Positions 33,301-44,109 of a stretch of 64,000 nt of DNA are shown piece by piece. Position numbers and translations under genes: made by a program. The first letter of the stretch is position 1. Each line of letters begins with the position of its first letter. Below the pieces are notes generated by a model. It was not told the DNA's origin, searched no databases, and worked only from the letters and a program-made list of their open reading frames with translations. The stretch comes from Rhipidocladum racemiflorum (Eukaryota > Streptophyta > Magnoliopsida > Poales > Poaceae), in assembly GCA_036346355.1 (NCBI GenBank), contig CM070576.1, positions 57,583,712-57,647,711 of the forward strand, read 5' to 3'.

Positions 33301-34251
33301 AGCCATGCAGCACTGATCTGCCGAGGTACGCAGCTGCCTGATCCAACTTGATCTCGAATTTAACTAAAGTTGTCACTTTTATAGTCTCATGTAACTTTTT
33401 TTTTCAAATCTAATCACTACGAATGCAATTACAGATTTAGCCATCTCCCCCACCGTTAAACACATGGCAGGCGACATTTGTCATCTGCAACATCCGGGGA
33501 GCACAGAAGCTGACACTACCGTGCCCCAGGAGCGCGCGAGCCAACACTGCCGCGGTCCCAAGGGCTTTTATGACCTTCCGTTGTAGGAAAGCGCGAAAGA
33601 TGACACGTGTAACCTTCCAACGCTTTCGCGGTTAGGGATAGGACTATTATTGCAATTGCATTCAGAAGGGGCCAAATTCGCAAAAAAATGAGGTACATGG
33701 CGCTAGAAAAGTGGTGATTTCAATATAACATTTATTTTGGTTTGATGCTAAACTGTCCATGCCTAAGTTTATTCGTGCTATACATTTTTAGGCGGTTATT
33801 TGATTTGTCGCCACAACTACGGTTTATCACACTTTCTTAGCTTCATGATGTCTCACACATCATAGATTCAGTTTTTTGATAAACTTTGCTAGACTTGTGA
33901 GTTTGTAGAATTGAATTTTGTTACCATAAAAAATGTGGCAAGTCACACTTGCCAAGATTGGTTATGACAAAGTTGACTTTAAATCAAGCAAACCCTTAGA
34001 ATTTTGTTGTTTGGCTTTGTAATATATGTTTGATTTCTTTGTCCAGAGTGACTTCCTATTTTCTAAGATATATGTGAAGTAGTCATCACTTGGTTGGTAC
34101 AAATCGTGCAGAGAAAAATTAGACGAACTTGCACAGGAGATGCTAAGTGTGAGCATCCTACTCGTTTTGGCAACCAAAGTGTTTGTTTTCTTTGAGGAAG
34201 TATACGGCAAAAGCAAATATATAGTGAAATCATAAAAGTAGGCAAACATCT
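33301..34251. other. Intergenic DNA, nothing recognised
   Basis: Mixed composition, no credible ORF, no tandem repeat. A GC-richer patch (33480-33640) is followed by AT-rich DNA. Confidence 0.5.
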
Positions 34252-35019
34252 TATCGATATTCAACACCTGGGGGTCCCTATATCGAGCTTATGAATGTAA
34301 TTCTGGTTGCCTTTGTCTATAAATAATATTGAAGGGGTAGGAAAGGAATGGGAATTGTATTATATTATGAACTTTCTTTCAATGTACAAACTATTCTTAA
34401 AACAGACTACATGCTCTCTCTTCAACCATACACAACACACCATGCTCAACACAGACTCTATCTGTAAATCCTTACGGGAGTATCATATTTATAGTGTCGA
34501 AGGGTTGCCAGTTGTTATCTTAAAGATGTGTCTTTCTGTTAAAAAGTGTCTTTTTTTTCAAAAGGCGTCTTCTCACTTAAAAGGCATCTTTTCATCAGAG
34601 GGGCGCCTCTTTGCAGAGAGTAACTGTCAAACGGTCGTCTGTATCTGTCAGAGAAAGCTTCTTTTGTACGTTATCCTTACGCAAAGATTCCTTGCCGACT
34701 TGAATCTGGTCAAGATCAGGTCAGGGCGAAGGTTATCCTTTACCCAATCCTGTCTATGTCGGAGTGATAAAGGGCGTTATGTTCGACCTATAAATATTCA
34801 CAAGTTAGTCCATTCCCGACCTGGTAGTGGCTTAGATCAGACATTCAGGATAAGTTTTTGTCCAACCTACATTGCAGGTCAGGTATTTATTTACGTGGTC
34901 AATGGTAACTTTGACCAAATGATCCTGAGATATTTAATGTGAGCCGCATTTATGAGGATGCAAATGGCTTCTAAAAAGCCGTAACTATTTATGGGCCTTA
35001 GAAAGATCAATCATCATCA
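34252..35019 (-). repeat. LTR (3' in element orientation)
   Basis: Aligned with 36967-37706. A minus-strand TATAAATA lies at 34486-34493. A 211-residue ORF crossing 34307-34942 on the plus strand is fortuitous LTR sequence. Confidence 0.75.
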
Positions 35020-35167
35020 TTTAGCCGCTAAATCTTAAGAGAACACGTGTATTCTCTTAAGGCTTTTTAACTTCCAAGACGTTTGGAATGTCGCACTAAT
35101 CATGTCATCGGTTGCGTCTCAAGAAAATCTTTTTGATTCTCTTGATAACCGAAGTAACGACAAAAAG

Positions 35168-35175
35168 TATAAATA
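35168..35175 (+). promoter_or_regulatory. TATA box of the accessory gene
   Basis: TATAAATA 148 bp upstream of the ATG at 35316 and 149 bp from the LTR end, pointing opposite to the presumed element transcription. Confidence 0.55.
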
Positions 35176-35315
35176 TAGGGGAGAGGCTTTGTTTGGATGC
35201 TTCACGTTGCCAGTCATTTCAAAACCACTTTTGGGTTCTCTTGCTTTCCTATTAGTTCTTGAAACTTTTCATTTTTCGCTTGAGTACTTTCTCCTCCTCC
35301 TTTGCTTCTTTTGTA

Positions 35316-36720
35316 ATGAAGAAGTCAGTACTTACTGAGACAAAGATCATGGAGCTTGCTGATGAGGGCTTGATCCCACCACGTGAAGTGTTGCAATGGG
35401 ATCCCAATGGAGAGGACATGAAACCCGTTCCTCAATAGGGGCGGATTGTTCTCTTCGCCGCCTACCTTAGGTTAGGATTACGTTTCACTGGGAACGAATT
35501 CCTAGCCAATGTACTCGATCATTATGAGATCGAGCTCCATCATCATTATGAGTGTCTTTTCGCATTTTTGCAAGGCTTTCTGGGTATTCCTCCTCCCATA
35601 AGTCTTTTCCATTTCCTTAGATGCATGGTCGAAAACTTGTTGCCGAACAATCCGTGGTTTCTGTCTGGGCTGCTACAACAAAGAAGAAGAAGAAAAAGGC
35701 GCAGACAGAATAGCCTAGGATGTGGTGGATACGACATCCGCCACAATGGTCGGTGCTAATCCGACTAGCACTAGACCGGTGTGGAGCACACACTTTAGGG
35801 ACAATACTGACCAACCTCAAGTCCAGAGGACTTCGGCTAGAGTACAAAGAAGAACTTCATCACATGTATATAACAAAAAACGATATGGTATATGAGATAC
35901 TCCATATAAGAATTATCATATATTTCCACATGTTCAGGGCGAGGAGGATGAGAGTGATGATGACATCGCTCTTGTCATCAAAAGAAAAAAAAAGCTCCCC
36001 TCCCGACGTTGAGAAAACCAGAACTCCTTGGATCACCTGTCAAATGGATTCTGGGGTATCCTACAAGTAAGTCATTTATGTTTTTCTTAGTTCTAAAATT
36101 TTAATTTTTAGAACCAGCAAGTTTTTCTTTATATTGATTTCGTTTTTCTTTTAGCCCCCCAGCTACTCCTCAGATTATAATAGAATCGGAGGTGGATCCT
36201 TTGGTCGGTAATGAATCGATCAATGCAGATCCGCCTTTGGAGCCTATTGTTGAGAAGATTTTGTCGAGTGTGTATGGCGTAGAAACTTGGCTGATGAACA
36301 CCAAGGGTGAAATTCCTCCAGTTGTTGAGAAGGAACCCGAGGTCGGCAGGTCATCTACTGCTACGGAGGATGTTGTCACTTCTTTAAAGTTAGCAAAGGA
36401 AGAGGTCGGGATGAGCCAAGAAGTGGTTGTCACCTTGACCGAAGATGATAGACCAGTGGATTGGAATGTGACAACGTTCACCATCACTAAAACTGAGTAT
36501 CTACCCTCTTCTGGTACTACCAATATGGAGGACGTGAATGAACAAGACTTCAACAACTTGTTGTCTGAGGTACGTTTTTTTCTCTTGTAAAATTTCTAAA
36601 AAAAGAAGTTAATTTACTTTATATACTCTGCTTGCTTTTACAGTTTTCACAAGAGGTATTCGACCTAGTAGGTCGGCAAGTTAAAGATGATGTAGAGAAA
36701 ATAACAAAAAAAACAATCCA
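35316..36720 (+). pseudogene. Accessory gene with Transposase_28-like domain and two introns
   Basis: Exon 1 starts MKKSVLTETKIMELADEGLI, has one TAG stop after KPVPQ, then reads LFAAYLRLGLRFTGNEFLAN, VLDHYEIELHHHYECLFAFL and QGFLGIPPPISLFHFL. This is the same domain type as at 11237. A frame change lies between 35640 and 35720. Intron 1 (36067-36154, GT..AG) joins ...SYK-type codons to exon 2 in frame. Exon 2 (36155-36569) codes for an acidic region (IIIESEVDPLVGNESINADP, then EDVVTSLKLAKEEVGMSQEV). Intron 2 is 36570-36643. Exon 3 starts FSQEVFDLVGRQVKDDVEK and its end is unclear. Function unknown. Confidence 0.65.
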
Positions 36721-36946
36721 AGTATCACTTTCTTTTTTATGTTTTTCTTCTACTATTTTTCTACTTTTCTAACTTGTCTGTTCGGGAAATAGAAAAGAAG
36801 AAATAATAATGGAGTTAGAGAAGCAGCTTTTCTAACTTGTCTGTTCGGCGGTGAGGTGGGCTTAGTCGGCGAGATCGAATGAATTTTCTTCATCCATGGC
36901 TTCCAATGATAACACATTACCTCTTTTAATATGGAATTATGATGGA

Positions 36947-36964
36947 GCCCTCCATCTAACGCCA
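36947..36964 (-). other. Primer-binding-site-like sequence
   Basis: Minus-strand TGGCGTTAGATGGAGGGC two bases from the right LTR of the small element; begins with TGG. It supports minus orientation. Confidence 0.5.
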
Positions 36965-36966
36965 GC

Positions 36967-37706
36967 TATCGATGTTCAAGATCCGGAGGTCCCTAGATCG
37001 AGCTTATGAATGTAATTTTGGTTGTCTTTCTTTGTAAAATAATATTGAAATGGGTAGGAAAGGAATGTGAATTGTATAATATCAGGAACTTTCTTTCAGT
37101 GTACAAACTATTCTGAAAACAAACTGCACGCTTTCTCTTCAACCATACACAACACACCATGCTTAATACAGACTCTATCTCTGAATCTTTGCGGGAGTAT
37201 CATATTTATAGCGTAGAAGGAATGTCAGTTGTCATCTTTGGAGAGGTGTTTTTCCGTCAAAATATGTCTTCTTACTGAAGATTTGTCTTTTCATCATTGG
37301 GGTGTCTCTTCGTAGGGAGTAACTTCCAAACGGCCATTTGTACATATTACAGAAAACTTCTTCTGTACGTTATTCTTGCGCAGAGATTCCTTGCCGACTT
37401 AAATCAGGTCTGAGCGAAGATTATCCTTTACCTGATTTTGTCTAGGTCGGTGTGATAAAGTTCGTTATGTCCGACCTATAAATATTCACAGGTCAGACTG
37501 TTCCTGATTTGGTAGTGGCTCAAATTAGACATTAAGAATAAGTTCTTATCCGACCTACATTGCTGGTAAGATAGTTGTTTATGTGGTCAACGGTAACTTT
37601 GACGAATGATCGTGCGATATTTAATGTGGGCCGTATTTATGAGGATGCGACTGACTTCTAAAATGTTGTAACCATTTATTGGCTTCAGACAGATCAATCA
37701 TCGTCA
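36967..37706 (-). repeat. LTR (5' in element orientation)
   Basis: 740 bp, partner of 34252-35019, with many substitutions and small indels, indicating an old insertion. Confidence 0.75.
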
Positions 37707-37711
37707 CATGT

Positions 37712-38644
37712 ACGTTATATTGAACTTGAATGGTTCAATTCTCGGTAGAATCCCATCTCCTCCACTTAAGGTGTGGAATTTTGTAATTTTTCTAGAGGGT
37801 TATGGGTAAAACGTGTTTAAGTAGAAGAGGTAAAATTTCATTTAGATCTGAACCATAAAATTTCGATTCAATATTCCTATTTGACTACTTTTATAATTTC
37901 ACCGTATATATATTTTTATCTTATACTTCATCATTTTCTTTACCACGTGATCTTACAAATTTCATATTGTGATCCAAGTGGAACCACGTACTCTCACCAC
38001 TTGCAAAAGAAAGTATCCCACTCGGCCACTCACGACTAGCTAGACTGCGATCACGGAAAGAAGCACGAAGCCTGTCGTTTGCCTGGTGCGTACCTCGGTT
38101 GTTGCAGTCATCCAGGCTGACCAAAGAAAGGGGACAATTTGGGGGTCCAACGCCAGAGATTCGTTCCGTGCGACAAGTGAGTCAGGTGCATCATCAAGGG
38201 GTCGTGCAGGTCATGTTCAAAAAAAAGGGGTCGTGCAGGTTGCTGCACGTTGTCTGCGTCAAAAGATTTGCTCCCCGTCTAGGGCGCCTGCCCCTTACAA
38301 ACCCACAATTTCCTATTGCTATAGCAAGTCGGGAGGTGAAATGTCAAATTCCAAGGGTAAATGAGCAAACCATCTATGTCTTTTTTTTCCTAATCACACT
38401 CTCCTCTAAATATAATTATAAAAATAGTATCATTCCCAACCACGAAAACATTTGTAAGTAACACGTATCAACTACTGTGCTCCTACACTTCAGAAAGGTG
38501 CTATATGCTATGGGAGCTCGACTACAATTATATTAAAAAGAGATCATATTTACAAAAAAAAAGAGTTTGACATAGGCTTAAAAAAGTGATGATTTTCACT
38601 CTACTGCATAGGGCAATAATACTATATTGCACATTTCATTCCTC
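37712..38644. other. Intergenic DNA, nothing recognised
   Basis: No ORF with family features. The ORFs at 38086-38461 are short and low in information. AT-rich toward the Harbinger end. Confidence 0.5.
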
Positions 38645-38818
38645 TAAGAGCATCTCCAACAGCACTCTCCAAATCTCACTCTCCAAAAGCCATATTTGGA
38701 GAGTTCTCCAAAAATTTGACTCTCTATATCTCCTTCCTCTCCAACAGCACTCTCCATATCACACTCTCTATTTTCTCTCCCCTATATTTTAATCATATTC
38801 CATAACCGCCATAACAGC

Positions 38819-39340
38819 TATTGTAACCACCACGCTGCAACGGTTTTTTTTCAACGGGTAAATTCGAACGGCTATATTTCAATGCGGGGATTTAAAATTC
38901 AGAATTTATTGTAACGACAACGCTGCAACGGCTATTTTTTAACGGGTAAATTCGAACGGCTATATTTCAATGCGGGGATTTAAAATTCAGAATTTATTGT
39001 AACGACAACGCTGCAAGGGAATTTTTTAACGGGTAAATTCGAACGGCTATCTTTCAATGCGGGAATTTAAAATTCGGAATTTATTGTAACCATCACGCTG
39101 CAACGGCTATTTTTCAACGGGTAAATTGGAACGGCTATATTTCAATGCGGGAATTTAAAATTCGGAATATATTGTAACGACAACGCTGCAACGGCTATTT
39201 TTTAACGGGTAAATTCGAACGGCTATCTTTCGATGCGGGAATTTAAAATTCGAAATTCCAACGGCTAAATTCCAACGGCTATATTTCAACGGCTATATTT
39301 TTCAACGGGTAAATTCCAACGGCTATATTATTCTTGTCTA
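38819..39340. repeat. Minisatellite of about 88 bp near the Harbinger left end
   Basis: Five copies start at about 38819, 38906, 38995, 39082 and 39170, each with TATTGTAACGACAACGCTGC, AACGGCTATTTTT, AACGGGTAAATTCGAACGG and a TTTAAAATTC-type end. Partial AACGGCTATATTTCAACGG copies continue to 39340, up to the transposase promoter. Confidence 0.85.
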
Positions 39341-39346
39341 TATATA
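39339..39346 (+). promoter_or_regulatory. TATA box of the Harbinger transposase
   Basis: TATATATA, 70 bp upstream of the ATG at 39409, between the minisatellite and the gene. Confidence 0.5.
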
Positions 39347-39408
39347 CATACCCATTTGGTCTTCGAAGTATTGCACGTTTCTTGTTGTTCACTACTAACA
39401 ATACCGAG

Positions 39409-40665
39409 ATGAGTCGTCGAAATTTAGTATCGGAATGTCTCTCGGAAGATGAGGAGTCTGAGAGAAATGATGAGTACGTATTTCTTTTGACAACAGGATA
39501 CCTAGCACACATGGAAGATCGGGATGTTAATGTTCGACGCCATGGCGGTTCTACTCCTGGCCATCAAGTCGTTCATCGCAATAGACAAGAAGGACATGCT
39601 AGACTGTTCGAAGACTATTTTGCTGATCCTCCTATCTATGGCCCAACCTTCTTTGGCAGGTATGGAAGTATTCGTTGTTTATGTGTTCGCATTTTATGTC
39701 CGAAATCGCCCCGTCTGGTGAACCTTCTTTTTGGCGTAGGTTTCGAATGAATCGTTCTTTATTTCTTCGCATATTGCATGCTGTAGAAGGGCATGATAAC
39801 TATTTCATTCAGAAGAGGAATTGTGCTGGAATTCTTGGGTTATCTTCTTTGCAAAAGGTTACCGCTGCCTTTCGGATGCTAGCGTATGGAGTAGCGGCAG
39901 ATGCTATTGATGATTATGTGAGGATTGGAGAAAGTACTGCTATAGAGAGCCTGAGAAGGTTTGTGAAAGCTATTATTGAACTCTTCGGAGATGAGTACTT
40001 GAGATCTCCAAATGATAATGACACTGCTAGATTACTTGCAATTGGCGAGGAAAGAGGTTTTCCTGAATGCTAGGGAGCATAGATTGCATGCACGGAAGTG
40101 GAAAATTGCCTGGCAAAGATGGCAAGGCATGTATCTTGGTCATGTGCATGAGCCAACAATCATTCTAGAAGCCGTTGTTTCGCATGATCTTTGGATATGA
40201 CATGCTTTTTTTTGTTTACCAGGGTCTCACAATGATATTAATGTTCTTCACCGATCCCCTCTCTTCGCAAAGATATCCGTAGGGCAAGCAGCAGAAGTTA
40301 ATTATACTGTGAACGGTCACAATTATACAATGGGATACTATCTTGCAGACGGAATATATCCTTTATGGGCAACATTTGTGAAGACAATACCAGCTCCCCA
40401 AGGGAATAAGAAAAAACATTTCGCCGAAGCTCAAGAAGCGGCTAGGAAGGATGTGGAACGAGCATTTGGAGTTTTACAAGCTCGGTTTGCAATTGTTCGT
40501 GGACCAGCTCGTTTTGGTATCGAGGAAGCACTAAGAGATATCATGACAGCTTGTATCATCATGCATAACATGATAATTGAAGATGAGCGGGATGAAGGTG
40601 CGATGGACTACAATTACGAAGCTAAATGGGAGAGAATGTTGCGATCTCCCATGAAAGAACACTGA
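39409..40665 (+). pseudogene. Harbinger transposase (DDE_Tnp_4 type), spliced, damaged
   Basis: Starts MSRRNLVSECLSEDEESERN. LFEDYFADPPIYGPTFFG joins FRMNRSLFLRILHAVEGHDN across an 80-bp GT..AG intron (39660-39739). Conserved blocks follow: LSSLQKVTAAFRMLAYGVAA, DTARLLAIGEERGFP, GSIDCMH with the first catalytic Asp (about 40081), SHNDINVLHRSPLF with the second (about 40234), HNYTMGYYLADGIYPLWATF, DVERAFGVLQARFAI with the Glu (about 40455), and ends RSPMKEH-stop. A frameshift at about 40065 and a TGA near 40198 (where Trp is usual) disable it. It would excise and insert the element together with ORF1. Confidence 0.9.
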
Positions 40666-41205
40666 GCTTCGAGTTTATTCAAACTCATCAATCCATCGAG
40701 AAATATAAAAGCTCACTCTCGGCTCCAAGAAGATCTAGTCGAGCACTTATGGCGAGTTATGGAGGGATGTAGGCGGCGCATGATGTAACCATTTTCCCTT
40801 CAACTATGATGTACTACTTTTTCCCCTTCAACTATGATGTAGCAGTTCATGCATTTCAACTATGATGTACTAGTTTTTCCCTTCAACTATGGTGTACCAG
40901 TTCATGCATTTCAACTCGATGTATTCAATTCCCAAGCATTGCAAAATAGTTCAAATGCATATTGATCGTAATAAGGATTTTGCACAACTAAACTTCAAGT
41001 CCATCACTAACTCAAGTCTAAGCAAAATAAGGAATTCATCTAGTATGAGAACTGCACCTATTACATCAATAATTAGTTCATACATCAATCGGACCTATTA
41101 CATTCGGCGATGATATCATTCTGCAAGGACAGTAGTATTGTTGTTGTGGCCCACTCAAGCGACTAGTGTCAACGCTCATAATTCTCTCTTCTTCAACCAT
41201 TCTCT
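40666..41205. other. Convergent 3' region of Harbinger transposase and ORF1
   Basis: No coding sequence. A tandem TTCAACTATGATGTACTA motif, three to four copies, lies at about 40798-40920. Confidence 0.6.
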
Positions 41206-42149
41206 TCAATTCAAACTCATTTTTCTTATCTCAATCTTTTCCTTCTCATGAGCAATCTTTTCCTCGTTCTTGCGCAAATGCTCTTTAAATCGCTCTTCTT
41301 TCTTCTTCTCTTTAATAAGCTCCATTTCTTTCATTTCTTTCCTAAAGTTTTCTAATGCTTCCATGTAGAGTGAACATGTTGCACCACTCTCAACTGCAGC
41401 TTTACCGCGGCGGATCCGCTCTTTCTCGGCATTCCTACCGCTTGGCCTAATGAGCACATCGGCTTCGCAGAGCAAGATCTTCATGAATATGACTTGCATT
41501 AGAGCTAACAGTGGAACTACCGGAGATGCATTGGACGATGTTTTTGCTTTTTCTGAGATAAATGACTGGTCCATTTTGGATGGTGTTGAAGTATATTCCA
41601 GCAATGCAAGTATGCAAACAATCGCCCTTCTTCTTCTTGATACAATGATTTAGCATGGACAATCTACATAAGAACATGTACCTTATTAACATGGACAACA
41701 CATATGCAGCGGGAATTTAAAAAGGGATATGGACAAACCTTATCCTGCTCTGTTGTCCCGCTTTGCCGTCTACGCTCAATGCGGTCATAACATCCGCAAA
41801 ACTTGTTAACATGCTCCTGAATAGATGACCATCGGTGCATAAGTGGGTTCTGACTACGCTCCGAGTTGAAAGTTTTGTTCTCGTGGAAGTAATCATGTAT
41901 TCTACTCCAATACGTGGTACGAGTTTGTTGGGTCCCTTGTACTGGATCCAAACTAACATTAAGCCACGCCGATACCAACATATTATCTTCATTCTCTGAA
42001 AAGTTCTTTGATCTTTTAGGTTGTGCTCTCGATTGGGGATTGGAATGGTCAACTAGAGAAGGTTGCTCCCCAATGGGGCTTTCCTCCCAACGAATTTCGC
42101 TTCCCCCCTCACTCAACAGACGTGCATAGAAGTCATCCATATTGCACAA
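41206..42149 (-). pseudogene. Harbinger ORF1 (Myb/SANT-like, NAM-associated C-terminus)
   Basis: Exon frame 41664-42149 starts MCNMDDFYARLLSEGGSEIR and contains a Myb/SANT-like DNA-binding domain (RSKNFSENEDNMLVSAWLNV, TTYWSRIHDYFHENK, NPLMHRWSSIQEHVNKFCG). After EQDK a probable intron starts GTTTGT. Frame 41206-41604 gives RPSGRNAEKERIRRGKAAVE and a Lys/Glu-rich coiled-coil end. This two-part layout is that of the PIF/Harbinger partner protein needed for DNA binding and nuclear import of the transposase. The acceptor site is not certain. No obvious stop inside either part. Confidence 0.75.
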
Positions 42150-42421
42150 ACTGTAAGCATCAATTCTTAATTAAACAAAGTTGCTCAACAATACATGTAA
42201 AAGTACGAATAATACTTAACTTAACAAAGATGCATAACAACACAAGTAAACGTACGAATAATACTTAACTTAACAAAGATGCTGAACAATACATGTAAAC
42301 GTACGAATAATACTTAACTTAACAAAGATGAATAACAACACATGTAAAAGTACGACACGTCTTAATTGTCTGAACACAAATAATACTAGAGTATGGGCTC
42401 AAAAGAACAACACGAATAATA

Positions 42422-42766
42422 CTAGCCACTGGACTCGATACTTTCATCATCTCTAAATTGATGATCTGTAATTTTATCCGAATCATCAGTCTCATAGTCA
42501 TATGGGCGCAACTGCTCGTTTACTTCTTCTTCCAGTGGATCAACACCGGCTGTCCCCATCAAGTCTTCTGATTGTATGACAAGGTCATCAAGACGACGAG
42601 CAGTGTGTTCGATCTCAAGGAAGAGTCGATTGAGTTCACTTGCACTCTCGCATGAGGAAGGGGAAAAATTATCGTTCACTATGTTCTTAATATCAGTTGC
42701 AATTTCCTCTATGCACTTAATTGTCCAAGCATGCACTTCACCAACTTTCTTTGAATCTTTATCCAT
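42422..42766 (-). CDS. Unrecognised 114-residue ORF in the Harbinger element
   Basis: Starts MDKDSKKVGEVHAWTIKCIE, helical and acidic, ends DDSDKITDHQFRDDESIESS. It could be a fragment of a captured gene or an upstream exon. I recognise no family. It may be chance. Confidence 0.3.
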   Translation of the reverse strand: MDKDSKKVGEVHAWTIKCIEEIATDIKNIVNDNFSPSSCESASELNRLFLEIEHTARRLDDLVIQSEDLMGTAGVDPLEEEVNEQLRPYDYETDDSDKITDHQFRDDESIESSG

Positions 42767-43469
42767 CTATATGTAAGTAAATTGTACACTAAGATGAATA
42801 CATCACAGTCATCAAATTGAAGACTTGTAAGCATGTAACAGCATATGAAATTTTGCTTGCCTTAGTTAAGGACATATCTATCAACTGTCAAATAAAGTTA
42901 TTCAAGCTATTACTAATAGTGTCAGTTTGTTCTTGAATTAAGTGATTAACCATAAACACTAATAGTTCAAAATCAAACCTCCTCATCGAATTCATTTAGA
43001 GTTGCAGCAGGCATTTCATTTATAACTACTAATGAGAAAATATAACGACTGTATGCTAGCTACCATGTTGAGAAAATAGGTACCATGTTGAGAATATAGC
43101 TACCATGTTGACTTCCATTCAGCAGGCACAAAACTATCAAGGACCACTGTGATTGCACTCTTAGCTGAAAAAAAGAGTAGGGCAGGTGGCAATTACTTAC
43201 CTTGAACTTGTCGTAGTTTGGGAAAAAAGTTGAAACCGAGACCAATATTCTTCCAGAAGCGGTTACCTCCCTTGCTAGGCTTCTTCCCCTGTGGGCATCA
43301 ACATCAACATGAGCAATGATAGTTGCTGCTACACATCTCTTACGAATAAAGCAACACTGCCATATATGAAGATTTTCTTTGCAAATCAAACTAATCCATG
43401 TGGGCATATACTGATTCATTCTTTGCAAAGCGAACTAATCCCTGTGGGCTAAATTAAGCAACACTGCCA
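42767..43469. other. Harbinger internal DNA, nothing recognised
   Basis: AT-rich; a short direct repeat of TACCATGTTGAGAA-type words at about 43062-43110. Confidence 0.5.
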
Positions 43470-44102
43470 TACAGAGCAGTCAGGATCGTTTCCTGCCCAG
43501 GTTCAACCACTTGCAGAACGCTATGACCACATATGAGGAGAGCTACACAAAGCAAACCACACTTTTGCAACTGCCTTCCCTGATCAGGTTCAGGATTGAA
43601 GGATGGAGGCAAGAATTCTGCCGCTCCAAATAACAAGGAGAATGCACAAGCAAAGATCAGCAGGCTGCAGAAAGAGATATTAGTGCTGCAGACTGAGAAA
43701 GAGTTCATCAAAAGCTCTTATTTGGAGTGGAATTGCAAAGTACTGGGATGTTGAAAAGCAAATTAATCACATGCAGGAAGAAGTTTCCCACTTCCAAGAG
43801 GAGTTCTGTTTCAGCCAAGCAATGGTCAATCCCTATCATATCCAGGATATTCTCTTGACGAGAATGTGAGAAATGATGTCAGTGTTAAGATTGACGATGT
43901 GTACTCTATGAAGCGGGAGGAAATTGAATTGCAAGCAATAGTAGATACAATCAAGGAATACTTTCAGAAAGAGACTGATAATTCCGTGGTAGAGATTGCA
44001 GAGAAAAATGATGAACTAGTCAATAAAGTTGTGGATTTGGACCTTATGATTTCATCACAGATTGCTCAGATGGACAGTGTGTCCTGGAAAACACCGAGCT
44101 AG
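43470..44102 (+). pseudogene. Captured fragment of a NET2-like (NAB/kinase-interacting protein) gene
   Basis: Plus-strand pieces in changing frames read AQVQPLAERYDHI, then ELHKANHTFATAFPDQVQD. After a gap comes GIAKYWDVEKQINHMQEEVS, then HFQEEFCFSQAMVNPYHIQD. 43866-44102 reads MKREEIELQAIVDTIKEYFQ and NDELVNKVVDLDLMISSQIA. This ordered set matches the middle of plant NETWORKED-2/kinase-interacting proteins, actin-membrane linkers with an N-terminal NAB domain and long coiled coils. The NAB domain is absent. Stops and frame changes show it is a captured, decaying fragment. Confidence 0.6.
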
Positions 44103-44109
44103 ACTTCCG

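Larger units (their letters stand above)
34252..37706 (-). mobile_element. Small non-autonomous LTR element carrying only an antisense accessory gene
   Basis: LTRs 34252-35019 and 36967-37706 align over their whole length (for instance GAGCTTATGAATGTAATT, AACCATACACAACACACCAT, and ATTTAATGTG near the end). In minus orientation the LTR runs TGATGATGATTG to CATCGATA; a third copy at 48794-48802 keeps the canonical CGACA end. A primer-site-like TGGCGTTAGATGGAGGGC adjoins the right LTR. Flanks CATCT and CATGT match at 4 of 5 bases, an eroded TSD. The 1.95-kb interior has no gag or pol, only a plus-strand spliced gene like the Tat accessory gene. Confidence 0.75.

Noticed and set aside
34307..34942. 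211-residue plus-strand ORF
   Set aside because: Lies wholly within an LTR; the partner LTR does not keep the frame and no domain is visible.
38819..39340. Regular repeats with spacers, CRISPR-like at first sight
   Set aside because: Units are about 88 bp of continuous similarity without unique spacers, in a plant transposon.
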